Notes: a model not told the origin generated them from the letters alone. DNA of 64,000 bases from Streptomyces sp. NRRL B-3428 (GCA_000721375.1 JOGW01000027.1:31130-95129); one strand, 5' to 3'. Shown: positions 29,017 through 38,228, numbered from the stretch's first letter. Program-made: numbers and translations.

Positions 29017-29565
29017 ATGAGCACCCGCCATGTCCTCCTCGGCCTCCTGGCCACGGGACCGACCCACGGCTACGACCTCAAACGCCGCCACGACGAGCGC
29101 TTTCCACAGGCGCGCCCGCTGGCGTACGGGCAGGTCTACACGACGCTGCAGCGGCTGGTACGGGACGGTCTCGCGGAAGTCGACGGCACGGATGCCGACG
29201 GCGGACCGGAGCGCACGCACTACCGCTCGACCGACAAGGGGTCCGTCGAACTGGCCCACTGGCTGGGCGAGATCGCATCACCCGCCCCCTTCGTCACCAA
29301 CGACATCTTCGCCAAGGTCGTCGTCGCCACCCTGGTCGCCGCCGCCGGCGAAGCCGCCGACCCCGCCGCGTATCTGCGCGAGCAGTGCGCCGCCCACAAG
29401 GCGCGGATGCGCGAGCTGACCGCGCTCAAGACGGCGCCCGGCTCCGACCTCGCGACCGTCCTGTCCGCCGACTACGCGCTCCATCACCTGGACGCCGACC
29501 TGCGCTGGATGAACACCACCGCGGGCCGGCTCACCGCTCTCACCGAGGAGATCACACACGCATGA
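29017..29565 (+). CDS. PadR-family transcriptional regulator
   Basis: The 182-residue protein begins MSTRHVLLGLLATGPTHGYDL, the classic PadR winged-helix opening, with YGQVYTTLQRLVRDGLAEV as recognition helix and wing. The C-terminal half is a helical dimerisation region (AHKARMRELTALKTAPG). PadR proteins usually repress a linked exporter and release on ligand binding. Its stop overlaps the ABC ATPase start (ATGA), so it is the first gene of a three-gene operon and probably autoregulates it. The ligand is unknown. Confidence 0.93.
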   Translation: MSTRHVLLGLLATGPTHGYDLKRRHDERFPQARPLAYGQVYTTLQRLVRDGLAEVDGTDADGGPERTHYRSTDKGSVELAHWLGEIASPAPFVTNDIFAKVVVATLVAAAGEAADPAAYLREQCAAHKARMRELTALKTAPGSDLATVLSADYALHHLDADLRWMNTTAGRLTALTEEITHA

Positions 29566-30272
29566 GTACGCACGGGGGAACACCGCTCCTGACGGCGTCC
29601 GGCCTCTTCAAGTCGTACGGCAGGACGGAGGCTCTGCGCGATGCGTCGGTCGAGGTCGCCGCCGGTGAGATCCTCGCGCTCACCGGGGCCAGCGGCAGCG
29701 GCAAGTCGACGCTGCTGCACTGCCTCGCCGGCATCGTCACGCCCGACGAGGGGGCCGTCGTCTTCGACCGGCGCCGCGTGGACCGGATGTCCGAGGACCA
29801 GCGCAGTGCGCTGCGGCGCACCGAGTTCGGGGTGGTCTTCCAGTTCGCCCAGCTCATCCCGGAACTGACCGTCCTGGACAACGTCTCGCTGCCGCTGCTG
29901 CTCGCGGGCATCGGCCGCGAGGACGCACGGGCGAAGGCCAGTGAGTGGCTGGAACGGTTCGGTGCGCTCGGTCAGGCCGCGCTGCGACCGGGCCAGTTGA
30001 GCGGCGGACAGGCACAACGGGTCGCCCTGGCACGGGCGTTGGTCTCCGGCGCCCGCATCGTCTTCGCGGACGAACCGACCGGCGCGCTCGATTCCCTCGC
30101 GGCCGAACAGACCATGACCACGCTGGTGCACGCCGCGCGCGAGACCGGCTCCGCGGTCGTCCTGGTCACGCACGACGCGCAGGTCGCGGCCTACGCGGAC
30201 CGCGAGCTCGCACTGCGGGACGGCAAGGTCACCCAGGGCGTGGACGCCCTGCCCGTGCGGGAGCGTGCGTGA
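29562..30272 (+). CDS. ABC transporter ATP-binding protein (MacB/LolD type)
   Basis: The 236-residue ATPase has Walker A GASGSGKST, signature LSGGQAQRVALARAL, Walker B RIVFADEPTGALDS and H-loop LVTHD, all complete. The EPTGALD form is typical of ATPases that pair with FtsX-type permeases. It starts in ATGA overlap with padR and ends one base into the permease start (TGATG), so the three genes are tightly coupled. It is likely to drive export or mechanotransmission of an unknown substrate. Confidence 0.93.
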   Translation: MSTHGGTPLLTASGLFKSYGRTEALRDASVEVAAGEILALTGASGSGKSTLLHCLAGIVTPDEGAVVFDRRRVDRMSEDQRSALRRTEFGVVFQFAQLIPELTVLDNVSLPLLLAGIGREDARAKASEWLERFGALGQAALRPGQLSGGQAQRVALARALVSGARIVFADEPTGALDSLAAEQTMTTLVHAARETGSAVVLVTHDAQVAAYADRELALRDGKVTQGVDALPVRERA

Positions 30273-31687
30273 TGGCGACGTCCACGATGAACTCCGCACC
30301 CTCCGCCGTCTCCCCCGCCGCCGGGCCCCGGCTCTCCTGGCGGTCGGACCTCCGGCTCGCCTGGATGCTGCAGAGCGGCTCCGACCGGCGCGAGTGGTGG
30401 CGGTTCGGGCTGACCGCGCTGTGCGCGGCGATCGTGACAGGGCTCGCCCTCGTCGCGGTCACGCTCTTGGCCGGGGCGCAGAGCAGCACGTACGCGGGCG
30501 GCCTGCTCGCCGACCAGGCCTCGCGGCGGGGCGTCGCGATGACCGTGCTCGGACTTCTCGTCCCCGTCATCGCCCTGCTCGGCCAGTCCTCCCGGATCGG
30601 CGCCGTGCACCGTGACCGGCGCCTGGCGGTGCTGCGTCTGACAGGTGCCACACCGCAGCAGGTACGGCGGATCATGGCGCTGGAGTCGGGGTTCGCGGCG
30701 CTGCTCGGCTCGGCGGCGGCCCTGGTCCTCTCCGTCACCGCCCTCGCCGGCCGCGGCTATCTGCCCGAACCGGCGGCGCTGGCCGCGCTGGTCGTCATCC
30801 CCGCGGCCGTGCCCGTACTCACCGCCCTGGCCGGGGTGTTCGCGCTGCGCCGCGTGGTGGCCTCGCCGCTCGGGACGCTGCGCCGGGTACGGCCCGAGCG
30901 CGACTGGGGCACCTGGCTGCTGATCGCGGCGGGCGGGGTACTGCTCGTCGGCGCGCTGATCGCCGTCGTGCTCGCCGGTCGCCGACCCGGCACGGTACTG
31001 CTGCCCCTCGGCGCCTTCGCCCTGGTGCTGCTCGTCGGCGCCGCGGCCGTCCTCGTGTCGGGCGCCTTCGCCAAACTGGCCGGCCGGAGGCTGTCCGCGT
31101 CGGCCCGCCCCGCGGTGCTCATCGCCGCGAACCGGCTCGCGCAGGACCCGTGGGGCGCCGCCCGCACCCACGCCTCCGTGCTCGGGGCCGCCGTGGTCGG
31201 CGTCGGCTTCGTGGGCATCTGGCAGATCGTGCACGACGGCGTGGTGAGCCAGAGGTACTACACCCCTGGGGACGAGGACTTCTACGACAACGGCTTCGCG
31301 TTCTTCGGCCTGGCGATGGTCATCGCCCTCTGCTTCAGCCTGCTCGCTCTCGCGATCGGCACGGCCGAGTCCCTGGTCACCCGTCGCCGTTCGCTCGCGG
31401 CCCAGGCCGCCGCGGGGGTGCCGTACAAGATCCTTGCCCGTTCGGTGCTCCTGGAGACCGCGCTGCCGCTCGCACCGGCGGTCGCACTGTCCGGCATCGG
31501 CGGATTCGGAATCTACGCCTTCTACCACTCGCTCATCTCGGCGCACCACGAACCGGGCCTCTCCCTGCCGGTCGTCCTGCCGCTCCTCGTGCCCTTCCTC
31601 GTCTACGCCGCGTGCCTGCTCGCAGTGGCCACCACCCTGCCCCTCCTGCGCCGCACCCTGCACCCCGCGGAACTCCGCTACGAGTAG
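30272..31687 (+). CDS. FtsX-family ABC transporter permease
   Basis: The 471-residue membrane protein has about eight hydrophobic segments and two FtsX-like cores: the first around VLRLTGATPQQVRRI, the second around ESLVTRRRSLAAQAAAGV. The short exported loops differ from the large ones of MacB. With the preceding ATPase it should form an exporter controlled by the PadR protein. The start overlaps the ATPase stop. It ends just before a strong bidirectional hairpin. Confidence 0.9.
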   Translation: MATSTMNSAPSAVSPAAGPRLSWRSDLRLAWMLQSGSDRREWWRFGLTALCAAIVTGLALVAVTLLAGAQSSTYAGGLLADQASRRGVAMTVLGLLVPVIALLGQSSRIGAVHRDRRLAVLRLTGATPQQVRRIMALESGFAALLGSAAALVLSVTALAGRGYLPEPAALAALVVIPAAVPVLTALAGVFALRRVVASPLGTLRRVRPERDWGTWLLIAAGGVLLVGALIAVVLAGRRPGTVLLPLGAFALVLLVGAAAVLVSGAFAKLAGRRLSASARPAVLIAANRLAQDPWGAARTHASVLGAAVVGVGFVGIWQIVHDGVVSQRYYTPGDEDFYDNGFAFFGLAMVIALCFSLLALAIGTAESLVTRRRSLAAQAAAGVPYKILARSVLLETALPLAPAVALSGIGGFGIYAFYHSLISAHHEPGLSLPVVLPLLVPFLVYAACLLAVATTLPLLRRTLHPAELRYE

Positions 31688-31693
31688 ACAAGG

Positions 31694-31725
31694 GTGTGCC
31701 CTCCTCCCACCGGAGGAGGGCACAC
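31694..31725. terminator. Bidirectional hairpin terminator
   Basis: GTGTGCCCTCCTCC (31694-31707) pairs perfectly with GGAGGAGGGCACAC (31712-31725) over a 4-base loop between the convergent permease and HNH genes. Confidence 0.88.
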
Positions 31726-31742
31726 AAAAACCCGGATCGAGA

Positions 31743-32279
31743 TCAGGCAGAGATGCCGTCGATCCGGGCCATCGCGTCCTCCGCGCCATATGGCTGCAGG
31801 TAGGGCAGCCAGCGCGGGTCCCTATGCCCGGTCCCGATGATGCGCCAGGCCAGACCGGTAGGAGGTGCCGGTTTGTGGCGCAGGCGCCAGCCGATCTCGA
31901 CGAGGTGGCGGTCGGCCTTGACGTGGTTGCAGCGGCGGCAGGACGCCACGACGTTCTCCCAGGCGTGCAGCCCGCCCCGGCTCTTGGGGATCACGTGGTC
32001 GACGCTGGTTGCGACGCCACCGCAGTAAGCACAGCGCCCGCCGTCGCGGGCGAACAGAGCGCGTCTGGTGAGCGGAACGGGCCCCCGATAGGGGACCCGG
32101 ACGAAACGCCTCAGCCGGACGACACTGGGGGCTGGGATGGTGCGGGTCGCACTGTGCAGGAAGGCGCCGGATTCCTCGAGGCACATGGCCTTGTTCTCGA
32201 GGACGAGGACGAGCGCGCGGCGGAGCGGTACGACGCCGAGCGGCTCGTACGACGCGTTGAGGACCAGGACATGCGGCAC
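31743..32279 (-). CDS. HNH endonuclease family protein
   Basis: The 178-residue protein has a zinc-bound HNH motif: CAYCGG, then SVDHVIPKSRGG, then WENVVASCRRCNHVKAD, giving two CxxC pairs and the His/Asn/His core. The N-terminus (PHVLVLNASYEPL) is typical of a widespread actinobacterial HNH group often annotated only as endonuclease. It could act in DNA repair or processing. No methylase or phage gene is nearby, so a restriction role is not supported. It is a single gene facing the padR operon. Confidence 0.9.
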   Translation of the reverse strand: MPHVLVLNASYEPLGVVPLRRALVLVLENKAMCLEESGAFLHSATRTIPAPSVVRLRRFVRVPYRGPVPLTRRALFARDGGRCAYCGGVATSVDHVIPKSRGGLHAWENVVASCRRCNHVKADRHLVEIGWRLRHKPAPPTGLAWRIIGTGHRDPRWLPYLQPYGAEDAMARIDGISA

Positions 32280-32548
32280 CGATGCCTCCTAATACGCCGG
32301 CGGCGCGTGGCTCGCGCCGGGACGATCTGTAGCCAGTCTCCCCTCATGGCTGGTCGAAGCGCCACCATGTCCCGGTAACGGGCTCGAAGTGTTTTCGACC
32401 ACACGCTGTACATCCCCAGGTGAGGAGCGTCTCTCCCCTCTGCACGGCAACGATCCACACACAATGCCCCGTTAGTGTGGTTGGTCTGCCCGCGCACACC
32501 GCCGACGCTGTCCGGCGGGCAGACCGCTACATCGTGGAGGTCCCTGCC

Positions 32549-33607
32549 GTGTTCTTGTCCCTACTCGCGGCCGCAGGTCCCAGTGCACCGCCGTCGATCC
32601 AGGACGCCCAGGAGCAGGCGGAGAACGCCGCCGGCTGGGTCGAGGAGAACTGGTCGACGTGGCTGTCCATAGGGCTGCGCGTGCTGCTCATCCTGGTGAT
32701 CGCGACCGTGCTGCGGCATTTCGTGCGCAAGGCGATCACCAAGCTCATAGAGCGGATGAACCGCACCGTCCAGGCCGTGGACGGCACCGCGCTCGGCGGT
32801 CTGCTCGTGAACGCCGAGCGGCGCCGGCAGCGGTCCGAGGCGATCGGGTCCGTGCTGCGGTCCATGGCGACCTTCCTGATCCTCGGCACGGCGGCGCTGA
32901 TGATCCTCGGCGCGTTCGAGATCGATCTCGCACCGCTGCTCGCCTCTGCGGGTGTCGCCGGTGTCGCGCTCGGTTTCGGTGCGCGCAACCTGGTGACGGA
33001 CTTCCTGTCCGGGGTTTTCATGATCATTGAGGATCAGTACGGGGTCGGGGACTCGATCGACTCGGGGGTCGCCTCGGGCGAGGTCATCGAGGTCGGGCTC
33101 CGGGTCACCAAGCTGCGCGGCGACAACGGCGAGATCTGGTACGTGCGCAACGGCGAGGTCAAGCGGATCGGGAACCTGTCGCAGGGCTGGGCCACGGCCG
33201 GGGTCGATGTGACCGTCCGTCCGGACGAGGATCTGGACAAGGTGCGTGCGGTCCTCGTCGAGGTCGGCGAGCAGCTGGCCAAGGAGGAGCCCTGGAACGA
33301 GCGACTCTGGGGTCCCGTCGAGGTGCTCGGGCTCGATGCCGTCTATCTGGACTCGATGGTCGTACGGGTGTCCGCGAAGACCATGCCCGGCAAGTCGCTC
33401 GGCGTGGAGCGCGAGCTGCGCTGGCGGATCAAGCGGGCCTTCGACGCGGCGGGGATCAAGATCGTCGGTGGCCCGGCCGTCGCCGTGGAGGCGGACGAGG
33501 ACGGACCGGCCGCACCGGCCGTCGCCGCGCCCTCCGCGTACGCGTCGGCCACCTCGCCGCAGTCCCTCGCGGCGTCGCCGATCCCGCCGCCGAACATGAG
33601 CAAGTAG
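32549..33607 (+). CDS. MscS-family mechanosensitive ion channel
   Basis: The 352-residue protein starts at GTG 32549 (GGAGG eight bases upstream). Three hydrophobic helices precede the pore-lining helix and beta domain: VLLILVIATVLRHFV, ATFLILGTAALMILGAF, and the Gly/Ala-rich ASAGVAGVALGFGARNLVTDFLSG, the hallmark of MscS TM3. The cytoplasmic beta/alpha-beta part follows (EVIEVGLRVTKLRGDNGEIW). It opens on membrane tension to release solutes during osmotic downshock. The Ala/Pro-rich tail is variable. The start was preferred to an upstream in-frame codon at 32420, which would add a non-helical stretch. Confidence 0.92.
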   Translation: MFLSLLAAAGPSAPPSIQDAQEQAENAAGWVEENWSTWLSIGLRVLLILVIATVLRHFVRKAITKLIERMNRTVQAVDGTALGGLLVNAERRRQRSEAIGSVLRSMATFLILGTAALMILGAFEIDLAPLLASAGVAGVALGFGARNLVTDFLSGVFMIIEDQYGVGDSIDSGVASGEVIEVGLRVTKLRGDNGEIWYVRNGEVKRIGNLSQGWATAGVDVTVRPDEDLDKVRAVLVEVGEQLAKEEPWNERLWGPVEVLGLDAVYLDSMVVRVSAKTMPGKSLGVERELRWRIKRAFDAAGIKIVGGPAVAVEADEDGPAAPAVAAPSAYASATSPQSLAASPIPPPNMSK

Positions 33608-33712
33608 GCCGGCCGGCAGCGAGCGGATCCGCCTTTCGGTTCGCCCGGGAGGCGGACCCGCGACGGGCTTCTTCTACTGAGAGCGACATCGTCGTCACCC
33701 TCAGGAGTCGCC

Positions 33713-34471
33713 ATGAAGTTCCGTACCGCCTGCCTCACCGCACTCTCCGTGGCCGCGCTCGCCTTGAGCGCGGCCACGCCCGTGTCCGCCGCCGGTTCGC
33801 CGCGCGCCGACAACCCGCCCGCCAAGGACTGCATCCCGTCCATCGCCCAGAAGACCGGCGGGTACTACGACGAGGCGCCCGAGAAGGGTCTCGGCTTCTG
33901 GTTCTTCATGATGAGCGGGACCGGCACGCTGCCCTTCAGCGCCGAGTTCGCCGCCGAGATGAAGCGCGCCGACGTGCGGATCGAGGCCGTCTGCCCGGTC
34001 GGGATGCTCAAGGGCGGCAAGGGGTTCTGGACCCCGGTCGGCTCCGACGGGTACAGCAACATGAACTTCCTCAACGGGCGCATCTGGTACCCGGGCGGCT
34101 GGAAGTTCACCAACAACAAGACCGGCCGGTCCTTCCTGATCGACGGGTTCTGGCTGCACGATCTGCCGTTCATCTCCAAGGCCTCGGGCAACGGCTACGT
34201 GGACGGCTCCAAGAAGCCGGTCGAGACGGAGATGGCCACGTACGACACCTTCGACGTCTTCGCGCAGCTGCCCACCCCCGGACTCGGCGGACTGGGCCCC
34301 AAGGACTGGCGGTACTACCTCACGGACAGCTGGGCGAAGCAGTTGAACACCGTGCTCGGCACGAAGTTCAAGAGGGGCGACCACGCGCTGAGCCTGGAGA
34401 TCAACGCATGGCCGCTGCCGGGCGTCCACGCACCTTTGAAGGAGGGTTACGAGGCGGTCGCGCGCCCCTGA
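33713..34471 (+). CDS. Secreted protein of unknown function (252 aa)
   Basis: A clear signal peptide (MKFRTACLTALSVAALALS, ending near VSAAG) and AGGAG before the ATG support this gene. The mature part is rich in aromatic and Gly residues (GLGFWFFMMSGTG; LNGRIWYPGGWKF) with two Cys (CIPSI, EAVCPVG), suggesting one disulfide and a beta-rich extracellular fold. I do not recognise the family or a catalytic motif. It follows the MscS gene by about 105 bases and precedes the csn promoter region. Confidence 0.8.
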   Translation: MKFRTACLTALSVAALALSAATPVSAAGSPRADNPPAKDCIPSIAQKTGGYYDEAPEKGLGFWFFMMSGTGTLPFSAEFAAEMKRADVRIEAVCPVGMLKGGKGFWTPVGSDGYSNMNFLNGRIWYPGGWKFTNNKTGRSFLIDGFWLHDLPFISKASGNGYVDGSKKPVETEMATYDTFDVFAQLPTPGLGGLGPKDWRYYLTDSWAKQLNTVLGTKFKRGDHALSLEINAWPLPGVHAPLKEGYEAVARP

Positions 34472-34518
34472 TCTGCGCGCTGTCGATAACGAGTTGGTCA
34501 CCCCGGGCGGTCCTCTCA

Positions 34519-34547
34519 TTGACGGCCGCCCGTACCTGTCCTACGTT
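34519..34547 (+). promoter_or_regulatory. Predicted promoter of csnR operon
   Basis: TTGACG (34519-34524), 17-base spacer, TACGTT (34542-34547). The start site would be near 34554, just upstream of the csnR box. Confidence 0.65.
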
Positions 34548-34559
34548 CCTCGCACTGGA

Positions 34560-34574
34560 TAGGAAAGTTTCCTA
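34560..34574. promoter_or_regulatory. Probable CsnR operator, 15-bp palindrome
   Basis: TAGGAAAGTTTCCTA has perfect 7-bp arms around a central G, about 5-20 bases downstream of the predicted start site. ROK repressors of the CsnR type bind a palindrome of this GGAAA-TTTCC kind; the position would block early elongation and give autoregulation. Confidence 0.7.
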
Positions 34575-34624
34575 ACAACCAACGGGCAGCCAACAGGCGC
34601 CTACGGAAGCGGGGCGGGGCGGGA

Positions 34625-35842
34625 ATGGCCGGTTCGAGCTCGGGCACACCGGGGACTCCGCGCGTTCTGCGGGCCATGAACGACCGGGCCGCACTCGATC
34701 TGCTCCTCGAGCACGGACCCCTGTCGCGTACGAAGATAGGCAAACTCACCGGTCTCTCCAAGCCCACCGCGTCCCAGCTGCTCGCCCGGCTCGAAGCCGC
34801 GGGCCTCGTCGTGCAGACCGGCACCAGTGAGGGACGTCCCGGGCCGAACGCCCAGTTGTACGCGGTGAACGCGGGCGCCGCCCATGTCGCCGGACTCGAC
34901 GTCACCCCCGAGCGGATCCTCACGGCCGTCGCCGACGTCACCGGCGAGATCGTCGGTCACCACGAACTGCCCACCCCCGGCCGCACCGGCCACAGCGTCG
35001 TACGCCAGGTGCTCGACGCCCTCGAAGGTGCGCTGAAGGCAGCCGGTCTCGCCCAGAGCGATCTGCACAGGATCGTCATCGGCACTCCCGGCGCCTTCGA
35101 CCCCGGCACAGGACGGCTGCGCTACGCCAGCCATCTGCCCGGCTGGCACTCCCCCACCCTCCTCGACGAGCTGGCCGCCACGCTGCCGATGCCCGTCGAG
35201 TACGAGAACGACGTGAACCTCGCCGCCGTCGCCGAGCAGCGTCTCGGCGCCGCACGGGGCCACGAGGACTTCGTGCTCCTGTGGAACGAGGAGGGGATCG
35301 GCGCCGCCCTGGTCATCAACGGCCGGCTGCACCGCGGCTGGACCGGCGGCGCCGGCGAGCTGGGCTTTCTGCAGGTGCCGGGTACGCCGCTCGTACGCCA
35401 GGTCGCCAAGACCGGCAGCGGCGGCTACCAGGAGCTGGCCGGTGCGCAGGCCATCCCCCGTATCGCCAAATCCCTCGGCATCCCGGGGAGTTCCGACCGG
35501 CAGCCTTACGCGGAGTCGGCCGCCGTGCTGCTGAGGCGGGCGTCCGCCGACCCCGCCGACAGCCGCCTTGCCGAGCTGCTCCACCAGACCGCGCACCGTA
35601 TCGCCACCGGCCTGTCCTCAGTGGTCGCGGTGCTGGACCCCGAACTCATCGTCCTGTCCGGCGGCGTGATGACCGCCGGCGGTGAACCGCTGCGGGCGCT
35701 GATCCAGACCGAACTCGCCGAGCTGGCCGCGTCACGGCCTCAGCTCGTGCTCGGCGTGGTGCAGCAACAGCCCGTACTGCGTGGGGCGTTGGAGAGCGCG
35801 CTCGCCGACACCCGCGACGAGGTCTTCGACACCTCGCGCTGA
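34625..35842 (+). CDS. csnR: ROK-family repressor, CsnR-like
   Basis: The 405-residue protein has an N-terminal winged helix-turn-helix (LLLEHGPLSRTKIGKLTGLSK then PTASQLLARLEAAGL) and a ROK kinase-like sugar-binding domain (VAGLDVTPERILTAVADVTG; WNEEGIGAALVINGRLHRG). The usual CxCGxxGC zinc motif of ROK repressors is absent here: the matching region reads GTPLVRQVAKTGSGGYQ. The gene order (ROK regulator, binding protein, two permeases, GH4, kinase) matches the csnR-csnEFGHK operon of S. coelicolor and S. lividans (recalled from memory), where CsnR represses chitosanase and the transporter until glucosamine oligosaccharides appear. Confidence 0.88.
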   Translation: MAGSSSGTPGTPRVLRAMNDRAALDLLLEHGPLSRTKIGKLTGLSKPTASQLLARLEAAGLVVQTGTSEGRPGPNAQLYAVNAGAAHVAGLDVTPERILTAVADVTGEIVGHHELPTPGRTGHSVVRQVLDALEGALKAAGLAQSDLHRIVIGTPGAFDPGTGRLRYASHLPGWHSPTLLDELAATLPMPVEYENDVNLAAVAEQRLGAARGHEDFVLLWNEEGIGAALVINGRLHRGWTGGAGELGFLQVPGTPLVRQVAKTGSGGYQELAGAQAIPRIAKSLGIPGSSDRQPYAESAAVLLRRASADPADSRLAELLHQTAHRIATGLSSVVAVLDPELIVLSGGVMTAGGEPLRALIQTELAELAASRPQLVLGVVQQQPVLRGALESALADTRDEVFDTSR

Positions 35843-35938
35843 CCCCACAGCCCCAGCCACCCAGCCAGCACTCACCCAGCACCCACCCCTCGTACACCCA
35901 TATCCGGCCCACCCAGCCCTGCCCGGGGAGACACCGCC

Positions 35939-37270
35939 ATGCCCAGAAACCGCAAAGTCAGCGCAGCCGTAGCCGTCGCGACGATATCGATGCTGGCCTC
36001 CGCCTGCGTCGGTTCGTCCGAGGGCGGCGCGAGCGACGACCCGAACGCCAAGACCACGCTGACCTTCTGGCACGGCTGGTCCGCGCCCAGCGAGGTCAAG
36101 GCGATCGAGGACAACATCGCCTCGTTCGAGAAGAAGCACCCCAACATCGACGTGAAGATCGTCAAGGGGGTCACCGACGACAAGATCAACCAGTCGTTGC
36201 GCGGCGGCGGTTCGAAGGGTCCGGACGTGGTGTCCTCGTTCACCACCGACAGCATGGGCCGCTTCTGCTCCTCCAACGCCCTGGCCGACCTGAAGCCGTT
36301 CCTCGACAAGTCGAAGATCGACCCGGCGAAGACCTTCGTGCCCTCGATGGCCGCCTACACCGAGCACGAGGGCAAGCGCTGCACCGTGCCGCTGCTCGGT
36401 GACGCGTACGGCCTCTACTACAACAAGGACGCGTTCAAGGAGGCCGGGATCACCGAGCCGCCGAAGACGTTCTCCGAGTTCGACAAGGTCGTCAAGAAGC
36501 TCACGAAGACCAAGGGCGACTCGTTCGAACGGCTCGGCTTCATGCCCAGCTACCTCGGCTACGAGACCACGGTCGAGCACTACGGCAACGCGTTCGGCGT
36601 GCAGTACCTGGACTCCGAGGGCAAGTCGAACACCGCCAAGGACCCGGCGGTCAAGAACATGCTGAAGTGGCAGAAGAACCTGGTCGACGACCTCGGCGGC
36701 GCGGCGAAGCTCAACAAGTTCCGTACCTCGCTCGGCGACGAGTGGGGTGCCAAGCACCCGTTCCACACCGGCCAGGTGGCCATGCAGCTGGACGGTGAGT
36801 GGCGCGGCAAGATGGCCGCCGACGCGGGTCTGGACTTCGAGGTCGGCGCCGCTCCGATGCCCGTCCCGGACGACCAGGTCGCCGACTACGGCAAGGGCTA
36901 CCTGTCCGGCACGATCCTGGGTATCGCCAACAACTCGGCCAAGAAGAACGCCGCTTGGGAGCTGGTGAAGTACCTGTCCACCGACACCGACGCGGTGGTC
37001 TCCTTCGCCAACGCGATCCACAACGTGCCGTCCACGGTCGAGGCCATGAAGTCGCCGAAGCTCAGCAACGACCCGGTCTACCGCACGTTCGTCGACATCG
37101 CGCAGCACCCGAAGTCCTCGCACGCCCCGTCCTCCGTCAACGGCGGCGCCTTCCTCCTGACGCTGCAGGACTACGCCCTCAAGTACGAGAAGGGCACGGA
37201 GAAGGACATCGACGCGCTCCTCGCGAAGAACGACCAGCAGGTCGACAAGGACAACGAGCAGGCCGGCTGA
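35939..37270 (+). CDS. csnE: Chitosan-oligosaccharide ABC transporter substrate-binding lipoprotein
   Basis: The 443-residue family-1 sugar-binding protein has a signal peptide with lipobox LASAC, giving a lipid-anchored external protein. Typical features are LTFWHGW near the mature N-terminus and GDAYGLYYNKDAFKEAGI mid-protein. It would bind glucosamine oligomers from chitosan for CsnFG. GGGGAG lies eight bases before the ATG. About 96 bases separate it from csnR. No ATPase gene lies in the operon; such importers commonly share the multitask ATPase MsiK encoded elsewhere. Confidence 0.9.
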   Translation: MPRNRKVSAAVAVATISMLASACVGSSEGGASDDPNAKTTLTFWHGWSAPSEVKAIEDNIASFEKKHPNIDVKIVKGVTDDKINQSLRGGGSKGPDVVSSFTTDSMGRFCSSNALADLKPFLDKSKIDPAKTFVPSMAAYTEHEGKRCTVPLLGDAYGLYYNKDAFKEAGITEPPKTFSEFDKVVKKLTKTKGDSFERLGFMPSYLGYETTVEHYGNAFGVQYLDSEGKSNTAKDPAVKNMLKWQKNLVDDLGGAAKLNKFRTSLGDEWGAKHPFHTGQVAMQLDGEWRGKMAADAGLDFEVGAAPMPVPDDQVADYGKGYLSGTILGIANNSAKKNAAWELVKYLSTDTDAVVSFANAIHNVPSTVEAMKSPKLSNDPVYRTFVDIAQHPKSSHAPSSVNGGAFLLTLQDYALKYEKGTEKDIDALLAKNDQQVDKDNEQAG

Positions 37271-37275
37271 ATCGG

Positions 37276-38223
37276 ATGAGCACCGTCCCGTACGGGCTGA
37301 GGGCGAAGCGCCGCAAGTCGGCGCTTCGCACCCTCGGCTTCCTCTCGCCCTGGTTGATCGGTCTCTCGGTCTTCTTCCTCTATCCGCTGATCTCGACCGT
37401 CTACTTCTCGTTCATGAAGTACGACGGGTTCACGGCCCCGACCTGGGTGGGCCTGAAGAACTGGTCGTACGTCTTCAACGACAACCCCTTCTTCTGGCCG
37501 GCCCTGCGCAACACCCTGTGGCTCGTCCTGGTCATGGTCACCCTGCGGGTGGTCTTCGGACTCGGCATCGGCCTGCTGATCACCAAGATCAAGACCGGCG
37601 CGGGTGTCTTCCGCACCCTGTTCTACCTGCCCTACCTCGCCCCGCCGGTGGCGGCGACCGTGTCCTTCGTGTTCCTGCTCAACCCGGGCACGGGACCGGT
37701 GAACACGATCCTCGACAAGTTCGGCATCGAGGGCCCCCAGTGGTTCAACGACCCCACCTGGTCCAAGCCCTCGCTCACCATCCTGGCGCTGTGGTGCATC
37801 GGTGACCTCATGGTCATCTTCATGGCCTCGCTCCTCGACGTACCCAAGGAGCAGTACGAGGCCGCGGAGCTGGACGGCGCCAACGCATGGCACCGCTTCC
37901 GCTTCGTGACCCTGCCGAACATCTCGCCGATCATCCTGTTCGCCGTGGTCACCGGCGTGATCGCGACCATGCAGTACTACACCGAGCCGCTCGTCGCGGC
38001 GAAGGTGGCCAGCGGTGTGATCGGCGGCTCCGGGCAGCAGTTCGAGCCCGGCTATCCCGAGAAGTCCACTCTCACCGTCCCGCAGGTCGTCTACAACCTC
38101 GGCTTCCAGCGCTTCGACACGGGAGCGGCCTGTGTGGTCGCCCTCGTCCTGTTCGCGCTCGCCATGGTCTTCACCGGGTTCCTGATGCGCCGCCGCAGCG
38201 GCTTCCTGTCGGCGGAGGACTGA
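37276..38223 (+). CDS. csnF: Sugar ABC transporter permease (first)
   Basis: The 315-residue MalF-type permease has six hydrophobic segments from SPWLIGLSVFFLYPLIS to VVALVLFALAMVFTGF, and the EAA coupling loop EAAELDGANAWHRFRFVTLP. The ATG is five bases after the csnE stop. Together with CsnG it forms the membrane channel for chitosan-derived oligosaccharides; the substrate is inferred from the operon. Confidence 0.92.
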   Translation: MSTVPYGLRAKRRKSALRTLGFLSPWLIGLSVFFLYPLISTVYFSFMKYDGFTAPTWVGLKNWSYVFNDNPFFWPALRNTLWLVLVMVTLRVVFGLGIGLLITKIKTGAGVFRTLFYLPYLAPPVAATVSFVFLLNPGTGPVNTILDKFGIEGPQWFNDPTWSKPSLTILALWCIGDLMVIFMASLLDVPKEQYEAAELDGANAWHRFRFVTLPNISPIILFAVVTGVIATMQYYTEPLVAAKVASGVIGGSGQQFEPGYPEKSTLTVPQVVYNLGFQRFDTGAACVVALVLFALAMVFTGFLMRRRSGFLSAED

Positions 38224-38228
38224 GACTC

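Noticed and set aside
31743..32279. HNH gene as part of a restriction or phage module
   Set aside because: No methyltransferase, specificity, terminase or integrase genes are nearby.
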